Origin: Clostridium sp. 28_17
Lineage (GTDB): Bacteria > Bacillota > Clostridia > TANB77 > CAG-508
Reading direction: 5' to 3'
Length of the DNA stretch: 11,925 bases
Assembly: GCA_001916065.1 (NCBI GenBank)
Contig: MNRS01000009.1
Coordinates: 1 to 11,925, forward strand
Shown: positions 6,434-11,925 of the stretch, piece by piece
How the letters are laid out: every line of letters begins with the position of its first letter
Numbering within the stretch: position 1 is the stretch's first letter
Position numbers and translations under genes: made by a program
The notes under the pieces: generated by a model
Seen by the model: only the letters and a program-made list of their open reading frames with translations
Databases searched by the model: none
What the model was told of the DNA's origin: nothing

Positions 6434-7627
6434 ATGAGATATGAGGATATGGCAATAAGTGTAACTGAGTTAAATAGTTATATAAAAAATAAAATTGCTG
6501 ATGATGAATATTTAAATAATGTTTTGATAAAAGGGGAAATATCAAACTTTAAAAATCACTATACAGGGCATATGTATTTTACACTAAAAGATGAAAATTC
6601 ATTAATCAAATGTGTAATGTTTAAAACATATGCTCAAAAACTTAATTTTATGCCAAAAGATGGAATGAAAGTTTTTGTACTTGGTGGAGTATCAGTTTTT
6701 GAAAGAGATGGTGTATATCAAATTTATGTAAAAGCAATGCAGGAAGATGGCGTAGGAATTTTATATAAAAAATATGAAGAACTTAAACAAAGACTAGAGC
6801 AAGAAGGATATTTTGAAGAAGAACATAAAAAAGCAATACCACAAATGCCTAAAATAATAGGTGTTTTAACATCACAAACAGGCTCAGTAATAAGAGATAT
6901 AATTAATGTAAGTACACGTAGAAATCCAAATGTAAATATTAGATTATATCCAGTGCCTGTACAAGGTGAAGGGGCTGCAGAAAAGATAGCAGATGGTATA
7001 AAATTTATGAATAAAAACCAATTAGCAGATGTTCTAATTCTTGCAAGAGGTGGTGGTTCATTAGAAGATTTATGGCCATTTAACGAAGAAATTGTTGCAC
7101 ATGCAATTTATAATTCAGAAATACCTGTAATTTCTGCAGTAGGACATGAAACAGATTTTTCAATATCAGACTTTGTAGCAGATTTGCGAGCACCAACACC
7201 ATCTGCAGCAGCAGAACTTGCGGTACCTGATGTGTACGAGGTTAAACAAAAAATAAATTTATATCAAAATAGATTGAGATTAAGTTTAGTAAAAAAAGTT
7301 GAAATAATGAAATTAAGATATGAAAAATGTATGTCAAGTAGAGTATTTAAAGAGCCTTTAAGAAATATAAATGATAATTATTTAAAGGTAGATACATATA
7401 TTAAAAAATTAGAAAATATTATTAAAACAAAACAAAAAGAAGAAAAGACTAAGTATGTGGAATTAGTTGCAAAACTTGATACACTAAGCCCTTTAAAAAC
7501 ATTAACAAGAGGATATTCTTTAGTTGAAAAAAATAATAATATAATAAAGAGTGCAAAAGATGTAAATACAGGAGATAAAATAGATTTAAAATTTTCAGAT
7601 GGAACAAAACAGGCTGAAATTTTATAG
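6434..7627 (+). CDS. xseA: Exodeoxyribonuclease VII large subunit
   Basis: XseA is the catalytic subunit of exonuclease VII, which degrades single-stranded DNA from both ends in repair and recombination. The 397-residue protein has an N-terminal OB-fold (SVTELNSYIKN, IKGEISNFK, GHMYFTLKD, about 8-105). The catalytic core follows, with GVLTSQTGSVIRDI, ARGGGSLEDLWPFNEE (204-219), AVGHETDFSISDFVADLRA (235-253) and PTPSAAAEL, then a coiled-coil region (about 270-350) and the C-terminal LTRGYSLVEK segment. AAAGGAAA (6417-6424) is 9 bases from ATG 6434, which I chose; an in-frame ATG at 6449 is possible. In B. subtilis folD sits between nusB and xseA; it is absent here. Confidence 0.96.
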   Translation: MRYEDMAISVTELNSYIKNKIADDEYLNNVLIKGEISNFKNHYTGHMYFTLKDENSLIKCVMFKTYAQKLNFMPKDGMKVFVLGGVSVFERDGVYQIYVKAMQEDGVGILYKKYEELKQRLEQEGYFEEEHKKAIPQMPKIIGVLTSQTGSVIRDIINVSTRRNPNVNIRLYPVPVQGEGAAEKIADGIKFMNKNQLADVLILARGGGSLEDLWPFNEEIVAHAIYNSEIPVISAVGHETDFSISDFVADLRAPTPSAAAELAVPDVYEVKQKINLYQNRLRLSLVKKVEIMKLRYEKCMSSRVFKEPLRNINDNYLKVDTYIKKLENIIKTKQKEEKTKYVELVAKLDTLSPLKTLTRGYSLVEKNNNIIKSAKDVNTGDKIDLKFSDGTKQAEIL

Positions 7628-7640
7628 AAAGGAAATTGAA

Positions 7641-7814
7641 ATGACAAATGGTGCAAAAATTTTAATAACTATTGCCACAATAATAACACTAATAATAGTT
7701 GTTAGAGCGAAAATATCAAATAAAAAAGAAGAAAATGTTGTATCAAATAATAATGATGAAACAATAATGTATTTTGAAGAATTTGATAGAAGAGATTCAG
7801 AAAATACAAAATAA
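7641..7814 (+). CDS. Small single-pass membrane protein inside the xseAB operon (hypothetical)
   Basis: I do not recognise this 57-residue protein. It has one hydrophobic segment at about 5-22 (AKILITIATIITLIIVV), then positive residues (RAKISNKK) and an acidic, asparagine-rich tail ending YFEEFDRRDSENTK. By the positive-inside rule the tail would be cytoplasmic. Evidence that it is real: AAAGGA at 7628-7633 is 7 bases before ATG 7641, and the frame fills the gap between xseA (stop 7627) and xseB (start 7834). The frame extends upstream to ATG 7599 inside xseA, but the ribosome site favours 7641. Confidence 0.6.
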   Translation: MTNGAKILITIATIITLIIVVRAKISNKKEENVVSNNNDETIMYFEEFDRRDSENTK

Positions 7815-7833
7815 AAATGAAAGGATAATTAAA

Positions 7834-8058
7834 ATGGCTACATCAAATTTTGAAAAAAATATGAGTGACTTAGAGAATATAGTAACAGAATTAGAAAAAG
7901 GCGACTTAAATTTAGATGAATCAATATCTAAATTTGAAGAAGGAATAAAAATATCAAAACAATGTAATAAAATTTTAGAAGAGGCAGAAAAGAAAATAAC
8001 AATTTTACTTGAAAAAGATGGAGAAGTAAAAGAGGAAAATTTCGTGTCTGAAGAATAA
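7834..8058 (+). CDS. xseB: Exodeoxyribonuclease VII small subunit
   Basis: XseB is the small helical subunit; several copies coat the coiled-coil arm of XseA. The 74-residue protein reads FEKNMSDLENIVTELEKGD, LNLDESISKFEEGI and KKITILLEKDG, the standard family pattern and length. The frame is open back to ATG 7774, inside the preceding gene. ATG 7834 has AAAGGA at 7820-7825 with 8-base spacing, and the family start fits it better. It sits 19 bases after the small membrane gene. Confidence 0.94.
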   Translation: MATSNFEKNMSDLENIVTELEKGDLNLDESISKFEEGIKISKQCNKILEEAEKKITILLEKDGEVKEENFVSEE

Positions 8059-8069
8059 GGAGAATGTCA

Positions 8070-8510
8070 GTGAATACTTTTAACCAGTTTATACAAAATA
8101 AATACATATATATACCATTTTTATTATGGTTTTTTATCCAATTGTATAAGGTTTTATATGATTTAATAACAACAAAAAAATTTAATTTTAAAAGAATAAT
8201 AGGAGCAGGTGGTATGCCAAGTTCACACTCTGCAATAGTAGTGTCATTGGCAACTTTAATAGGAAAATACCAAGGAGTTGACACACCAATTTTTGCATTG
8301 GCATTAATAATGGCATTTGTTGTTATGTATGATGCATGTGGAGTTAGAAGGGCGGCAGGTAAACAAGCAGCTCTGTTAAATAAAATAATAGAAACTCCCG
8401 GACTTACAGGTGTTCAAGTTTCAGAGAGATTAGTAGAAGTTTTAGGACACACACCTGTCCAAGTTTTTGTGGGTGCATTGCTTGGTGTTATAGTAGGAAT
8501 TATAGCATAA
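8070..8510 (+). CDS. DUF212 (divergent PAP2 family) membrane protein
   Basis: The 146-residue integral membrane protein has a hydrophobic start (YIYIPFLLWFFIQLYKVLYDL), the motif GGMPSSHSA (about 47-55), a mid helix with FALALIMAFVVMYDACGVRRAAGKQA, and a C-terminal helix (VQVFVGALLGVIVGIIA). The PSSH and H...RRAAGKQ patterns place it in DUF212, distantly related to acid phosphatase/PAP2 membrane enzymes. A phosphatase acting on a lipid phosphate is plausible but unproven. AAGGAG (8057-8062) is one base from ATG 8064 but 7 bases from in-frame GTG 8070, so I chose the GTG. The xseB stop overlaps this ribosome site, suggesting coupled translation. Confidence 0.88.
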   Translation: MNTFNQFIQNKYIYIPFLLWFFIQLYKVLYDLITTKKFNFKRIIGAGGMPSSHSAIVVSLATLIGKYQGVDTPIFALALIMAFVVMYDACGVRRAAGKQAALLNKIIETPGLTGVQVSERLVEVLGHTPVQVFVGALLGVIVGIIA

Positions 8511-8514
8511 AAAT

Positions 8515-8556
8515 AAGACGATTACTTTTGGAAAAAATATCTAAAGCAATCGTCTT
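8515..8556 (+). repeat. Hairpin between the DUF212 gene and fhs
   Basis: AAGACGATT (8515-8523) pairs with AATCGTCTT (8548-8556). After one mismatch, CTTT pairs with AAAG, giving a stem of about 14 positions around a 14-base A-rich loop. It starts four bases after the DUF212 stop and is followed by TAAAATAAG, a poor U-tract. It could be a weak terminator or an mRNA-processing hairpin that lowers read-through into fhs. Confidence 0.55.
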
Positions 8557-8585
8557 TAAAATAAGAAAAAGAGAGGTGCAGGTAA

Positions 8586-10322
8586 ATGACAGATATTGAA
8601 ATAGCAGAAAAAGTGGAATTAGAAAGAATAGATAAAATAGCAAAAAAATTGAATATAGATGAAGATGACATAGAATGTTATGGAAAGTATAAAGCAAAGA
8701 TTTCTAATAATGTATATAAAAAATTAGAAAATAAAAAAGATGGAAAATTAATACTTGTAACTGCAATAAATCCTACACCATTAGGAGAAGGAAAAACTAC
8801 AGTTTCAATAGCTATTGCAGATGGACTTTCTAGAATAGGAAAAAAATCAATATTAGCCTTAAGGGAACCATCATTAGGACCTGTGTTTGGAATAAAAGGT
8901 GGAGCAACTGGTGGCGGATATGTTCAAGTGGCTCCAATGGAAGATATAAACCTTCATTTTACAGGTGATATACATGCAATAACATCAGCAAATAATTTAT
9001 TATCAAGTATGATAGATAACCACATTTATTTTGGAAATGAACTTGATATAAAAAAAGTAACATGGAAGAGATGTGTAGATTTAAATGACAGACAACTAAG
9101 AAAAATAGAAACTGGACTTTCGGGAGAAAAAAATATAGTTCCAAGGGAGGATGGTTTTGATATTTCTGTTGCATCTGAAATAATGGCTATATTATGCTTG
9201 GCAGAAAACATGGAAGATTTAAAAGAAAAACTTGGAAATATAATAATTGGTTATAATTCAAAAGAAGAACCAGTATATGCAAAAAATTTAAATGCACAAG
9301 GTGCAATGGCAGTTCTTTTAAAGGATGCAATAAAGCCTAACTTGGTTCAAACATTAGAACATACACCTGCAATAATTCATGGAGGACCTTTTGCGAATAT
9401 TGCTCATGGATGTAATAGCATAATTGCTACAAAAATGGCAATGAAATTAGCAGACTATACAATTACAGAGGCTGGATTTGGTGCAGATTTGGGAGCAGAA
9501 AAATTCATGGATATAAAATGTAGAAAAGCAGGAATAAAGCCTGACGCTGTTGTTATTGTTGCAACAATAAAGGCATTAAAATACCATGGTGGAGTTGAAA
9601 AAGATAAAATCCAAGAAGAAAATATTGCAGGATTACAACAGGGAATGAATAATTTATTTAGACATATAGAAAATTTGAAAGATAAATTTGGCTTAAATGT
9701 AATTGTTGCAATAAATAAATATAATACAGATACAATAGCAGAAATAGAGTATGTCCAAGGAACTTTGAAAGAAAAAAATGTTGAGGTTAGTCTTGTAGAA
9801 GGCTGGGCAAAAGGCGGGGAAGGCGCTATAGACATTGCTCAAAAAATAGCAAATATTGTTGATGGAAAAGATTGTAGTTCTGTGGACGAGGAATGCAATG
9901 ATGGAACAGATAAGAATATAAATTTTGAAAATGGAAAACAAGAAAATAATCTAAAATTTATTTATGATTTATCAGATGGAATAAAAGAAAAAATTGAGAA
10001 AATAGCAAAGGAAATTTACGGTGCAGAAGGTGTAAAATTTGAAGAAGAGGCACTTACTGAAATTGAAAGAATAGAAAAAATGGGATACAAAGAATTGCCT
10101 GTTTGTATTGCAAAAACTCAATATTCATTTTCAGATGATAGCAAAAATTTGGAATGTAAAGAGCCTTTTAAAATTACAATTAGAGAGATTAATTTGAAAG
10201 CGGGTGCAGGATTTGTGGTTGCTATTGCAGGTAAAATAATGACTATGCCTGGACTTCCAAGGATTCCTGCTGCGGAACAAATTGATATTGATGGTGATGG
10301 AAAAATAGTAGGGATTTTTTAA
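8586..10322 (+). CDS. fhs: Formate-tetrahydrofolate ligase (10-formyl-THF synthetase)
   Basis: Fhs joins formate to tetrahydrofolate using ATP, giving 10-formyl-THF for purine and initiator-tRNA synthesis and, in acetogens, the methyl branch of acetate formation. Family motifs are intact: P-loop TPLGEGKTT (64-72, Lys70), REPSLGPVFGIKGGATGGGY, VAPMEDINLHFTGD, GPFANIAHGCNS, EAGFGADLGAEKF and the C-terminal MTMPGLPRIPAAEQIDID. Its 578 residues exceed the usual ~555-560. The excess is an acidic, Asn-rich insert at about 429-455 with two cysteines (Cys430, Cys437), just before the conserved YDLSD segment. GAGAGG (8571-8576) precedes the ATG by 9 bases. It lies last in the run, before the terminator at 10370. 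Confidence 0.97.
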   Translation: MTDIEIAEKVELERIDKIAKKLNIDEDDIECYGKYKAKISNNVYKKLENKKDGKLILVTAINPTPLGEGKTTVSIAIADGLSRIGKKSILALREPSLGPVFGIKGGATGGGYVQVAPMEDINLHFTGDIHAITSANNLLSSMIDNHIYFGNELDIKKVTWKRCVDLNDRQLRKIETGLSGEKNIVPREDGFDISVASEIMAILCLAENMEDLKEKLGNIIIGYNSKEEPVYAKNLNAQGAMAVLLKDAIKPNLVQTLEHTPAIIHGGPFANIAHGCNSIIATKMAMKLADYTITEAGFGADLGAEKFMDIKCRKAGIKPDAVVIVATIKALKYHGGVEKDKIQEENIAGLQQGMNNLFRHIENLKDKFGLNVIVAINKYNTDTIAEIEYVQGTLKEKNVEVSLVEGWAKGGEGAIDIAQKIANIVDGKDCSSVDEECNDGTDKNINFENGKQENNLKFIYDLSDGIKEKIEKIAKEIYGAEGVKFEEEALTEIERIEKMGYKELPVCIAKTQYSFSDDSKNLECKEPFKITIREINLKAGAGFVVAIAGKIMTMPGLPRIPAAEQIDIDGDGKIVGIF

Positions 10323-10369
10323 AGTGTTGAAATTTGTAGTTATTAAATTAGATATTTTTGAATTATAAT

Positions 10370-10399
10370 AAGGGGTACATTTAGAGGTGTATCCCTTTT
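10370..10399 (+). terminator. Intrinsic terminator after fhs
   Basis: AAGGGGTACA (10370-10379) pairs with TGTATCCCTT (10388-10397) through one G-U wobble, around an 8-base loop. It ends in TTTT (10396-10399). This is the GC-richest terminator in the window and closes the asp23-to-fhs run. It sits 28 bases from the stop of the minus-strand gene that follows. Confidence 0.65.
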
Positions 10400-10426
10400 G
10401 AAATTGTGATTTTTTGAAAAAAATTT

Positions 10427-10687
10427 TTATGCTTCATAGTATTTATCTGTGTTAGAATATAATTCTTCAAGAGTAATTCCTAGAACTTTGCAAAAAGCCA
10501 AAACTTCAAAATCTTTAACAGTTTTTTTACCATATTCGATTTCATAAATATCACAGTTATACATTGTAACACCTAATAAATCAAGTTGCCTGCATATTTC
10601 TGGTTGTGACATTTTTTTTGCTTTTCTATATTTTTTGATATTTTGTCCTATTATGTTTTTGTTTCCGTTTAATGTTTTTACTTTCAT
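10427..10687 (-). CDS. XRE-family helix-turn-helix regulator
   Basis: The 86-residue protein is almost all one Cro/C1-type helix-turn-helix domain: GQNIKKYRKAKKMSQPEICRQ (14-34), a slightly extended turn with DLLGVTMYNCD, then IYEIEYGKKTVKDFEVL and FCKVLGITLEELY. Such small proteins are usually repressors of phage, plasmid or neighbouring genes. On the minus strand AAAGGAAA (complement of 10697-10704) precedes the ATG by about 10 bases. It is convergent with fhs and divergent from the prepilin-like gene at 11002, with which it shares the 314-base spacer, so it is a reasonable candidate regulator of that gene or of itself. It is the only minus-strand gene. No ligand or toxin partner is visible. 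Confidence 0.9.
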   Translation of the reverse strand: MKVKTLNGNKNIIGQNIKKYRKAKKMSQPEICRQLDLLGVTMYNCDIYEIEYGKKTVKDFEVLAFCKVLGITLEELYSNTDKYYEA

Positions 10688-10776
10688 TTTTATATATTTC
10701 CTTTCATAAAAAATTAATTTATATGTTAAATAAACAATTAAAAATCAATCTAAACTTCTAGAATAATTTTGATTTA

Positions 10777-10791
10777 ATAGGTTAAACCTAT
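10777..10791 (+). promoter_or_regulatory. 15-base palindrome, candidate operator
   Basis: ATAGGTT and AACCTAT flank a central A, a perfect dyad 86 bases before the XRE start. Its 7-base half-sites suit a dimeric helix-turn-helix protein, so autoregulation is possible. No second copy was seen in the window. Confidence 0.4.
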
Positions 10792-10837
10792 GAGTTAATT
10801 AATTTCTTTTTATTTTATAATAAAATTTAATAATATC

Positions 10838-10856
10838 TTACAGGAACATACTGTAA
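10838..10856 (+). repeat. Direct repeat copy 1 (TTACAGGAACATACTGTAA)
   Basis: This 19-base element has a 6-bp dyad (TTACAG/CTGTAA). It matches the copy at 10945-10963 at 16 of 19 positions, and the start points are 107 bases apart. It lies about 73 bases upstream of the candidate -35. Confidence 0.55.
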
Positions 10857-10910
10857 ATGTTACAAAAATGTTTCTTCTTTTTTACAAATATATGACATTT
10901 TGCTTAAATA

Positions 10911-10939
10911 TTGATTACAATAGGGAAATATGTTATATT
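10911..10939 (+). promoter_or_regulatory. Candidate promoter of the prepilin-like gene
   Basis: TTGATT (10911-10916) and TATATT (10934-10939) are separated by exactly 17 bases. The predicted start, near 10946, coincides with the left end of direct repeat copy 2, so a protein bound there would block initiation. The leader to ATG 11002 would be about 56 bases. Confidence 0.5.
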
Positions 10940-10944
10940 TATAA

Positions 10945-10963
10945 TTACAGGAACAACCTGCAA
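10945..10963 (+). repeat. Direct repeat copy 2 (TTACAGGAACAACCTGCAA)
   Basis: This is the second copy of the element at 10838-10856, differing at three positions and with a CAGG/CCTG dyad at its core. It lies at the predicted transcription start. It could be an operator or the first hairpin of the mRNA leader. Confidence 0.55.
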
Positions 10964-11001
10964 AAAGAATGACATAATAATGTAAAGGAGAATTATTCAT
11001 T

Positions 11002-11925
11002 ATGGAAAACAGGGATGATTTTGATAATAAAAGTAAAAATATAAAAAATAGAAAAACGTTGAAACCCTTGAGGGAGCATACATGTAATTTAAAGGAAAAA
11101 AACGGAATAACAATGGTAGCACTTGTGGTGACTATAGTAGTGCTATTAATTTTATCAACTATTACAATACAAGGAATAACGCATACAGGATTATTTAGTT
11201 CAGCAGAAAATGCAAAATTAGAACATAAAAGAGCATACATAGCTACAACATTAGAAACTAAATTAAAAATAAGTCAATCTGAGCAGATTAGGGGAACGGA
11301 TGAAGAGATAATTAAAGCAACATACGAAGATGTTAAAAATGATTTAGATGAAATAAAAAAAGCCGGAGGAAAAGACATAGAGGTAGGCGAGGTTACATCA
11401 GAAGAGAGAGAAGGAAAAACAGAATGGTTTTTTGAAGTAAAAGTAGATGGAGATGTATATAAAGTCGCATTAGATGGTTCGGATTATTTGGGAAAAGAAA
11501 ATGAACTATCACCATTAATACAGATAAAAACAGTAAAATCAACAACCAATACAATATCGGTATCAGTAACCACCAAAAGAAATGAAGGTGGAAAAGTAGA
11601 ATATTACATAAAAGAAAAAGCAGCTTCAAAGTTTACTTTGGCAAAAACAACAGATCAAAACGAATATACATATACGGGATTAAAACAAGATACAACATTT
11701 GTAATTAAGGCAATTGCAATAGGAAAAAATGGAAAGGAAAAAGAATCAAAAGAGGTAGAAATTGAAACAAGTACAGTACCAAAATTTGATTCAAAAGAAA
11801 TAGAATTTGCAGTAGAACCAAATACATGGACAAATAAAAGTGTAAAAGTAACAGCAAAACCAAAAGTAGATACACAAGGATTTACATTAGTAACAAGTAA
11901 AAATCCAACATCAAGTTGGACAAAA
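11002..11925 (+). CDS. Prepilin-like surface protein with fibronectin type III domain (3' partial)
   Basis: The frame is open from ATG 11002 to the window edge, giving 308 codons without a stop. AAAGGAG lies at 10984-10990. A charged 35-residue leader ends KEKNG, followed by the hydrophobic helix ITMVALVVTIVVLLILSTI. This is a type IV prepilin-like signal with predicted cleavage after Gly35; the usual Glu at mature position 5 is Ala, as I recall from many clostridial ITLVALV-type proteins. A helical stretch follows (about 62-115), then a fibronectin III-like domain at about 171-260 (YYIKEKA, YTYTGLKQDTTFVIKAIAIGKNG). A likely Ig-like repeat then begins with EPNTWTNKSVKVTAKP. The product is probably exported and anchored in the membrane with repeats exposed. 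Its C-terminus is off-window and may carry a lectin-like domain like the gene at the left edge. Confidence 0.85.
   Translation, partial: MENRDDFDNKSKNIKNRKTLKPLREHTCNLKEKNGITMVALVVTIVVLLILSTITIQGITHTGLFSSAENAKLEHKRAYIATTLETKLKISQSEQIRGTDEEIIKATYEDVKNDLDEIKKAGGKDIEVGEVTSEEREGKTEWFFEVKVDGDVYKVALDGSDYLGKENELSPLIQIKTVKSTTNTISVSVTTKRNEGGKVEYYIKEKAASKFTLAKTTDQNEYTYTGLKQDTTFVIKAIAIGKNGKEKESKEVEIETSTVPKFDSKEIEFAVEPNTWTNKSVKVTAKPKVDTQGFTLVTSKNPTSSWTK

Larger units (their letters stand above)
10688..11001. other. 314-base divergent regulatory spacer
   Basis: No gene is visible in this stretch. From left to right it holds the XRE ribosome site (10697-10704), the dyad TTCTAGAA (10756-10763), the palindrome at 10777-10791, a direct-repeat copy at 10838-10856, a candidate promoter at 10911-10939, the second repeat copy at 10945-10963 and the ribosome site AAAGGAG (10984-10990) for the gene at 11002. 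A clear promoter for the XRE gene could not be picked out; TTGATT (complement of 10743-10748) with a poor -10 is the best candidate. Confidence 0.6.

Noticed and set aside
7774..7833. Longer N-terminus for xseB from ATG 7774
   Set aside because: It would overlap the small membrane gene; ATG 7834 has a well-spaced AAAGGA and the family's usual start and length.
10945..11001. c-di-GMP riboswitch ahead of the prepilin-like gene
   Set aside because: The leader is only about 56 bases and lacks the conserved core of either known class; the AGGAAC match alone is too short.
1..11925. Possible reassigned TGA codon, since every visible stop is TAA or TAG
   Set aside because: All genes are full length without in-frame TGA and use TGG for tryptophan; avoidance of TGA as a stop is normal in AT-rich Bacillota.
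1..11925. tRNA or rRNA genes, CRISPR arrays, transposase genes, DGR reverse transcriptase or template repeat
   Set aside because: Looked for by eye on both strands; none seen. The DGR idea therefore depends on sequence outside the window.

Overview
The window is AT-rich DNA with purine-rich coding strands, strong AAAGGAGG-type Shine-Dalgarno sites, occasional TTG and GTG starts, and only TAA or TAG stops. The gene set (priA-def-fmt, Asp23/AmaP/DUF2273, nusB-xseA-xseB, DUF212, fhs) is typical of Bacillota. Together with an anaerobe-type formate-tetrahydrofolate ligase and clostridial-style prepilin-like surface proteins, it suggests an uncultured gut-type member of the Clostridia. The lineage is inferred, not proven.

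Layout: (1) 2-286 is the 3' end of a surface or lectin-fold protein gene. Its last ~170 bases are sharply A-poor and GC-rich, like the variable repeat of a diversity-generating retroelement (DGR) target. A perfect 20-bp hairpin follows at 312-361, then a terminator at 385-443. (2) 518-4313 is a priA-def-fmt operon behind an extended -10 promoter, closed by a terminator at 4429-4470. (3) 4539-10322 is a long same-strand run: asp23, amaP, a DUF2273 gene, nusB, xseA, a 57-codon membrane mini-gene, xseB, a DUF212 gene and fhs, ending at a terminator at 10370-10399. (4) 10427-10687 is a small XRE-type repressor gene on the minus strand. (5) 10688-11001 is a regulatory spacer with a 15-base palindrome and two related 19-base direct repeats bracketing a candidate promoter. 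(6) From 11002 to the window edge runs an open gene for a prepilin-like protein with a fibronectin III domain.

How the genes fit together: Fmt uses 10-formyl-THF to formylate initiator tRNA, Def releases that formyl group as formate, and Fhs can put formate back onto THF, so three steps of the formyl cycle are close together. PriA and exonuclease VII serve replication restart and repair. NusB serves antitermination. Asp23, AmaP and the DUF2273 protein form an envelope-associated module. The housekeeping block lies between two surface-protein genes, each cut by a window edge. The candidate DGR target at the left edge is the most interesting part. No reverse transcriptase or template repeat lies inside the window, so this assignment remains an inference.
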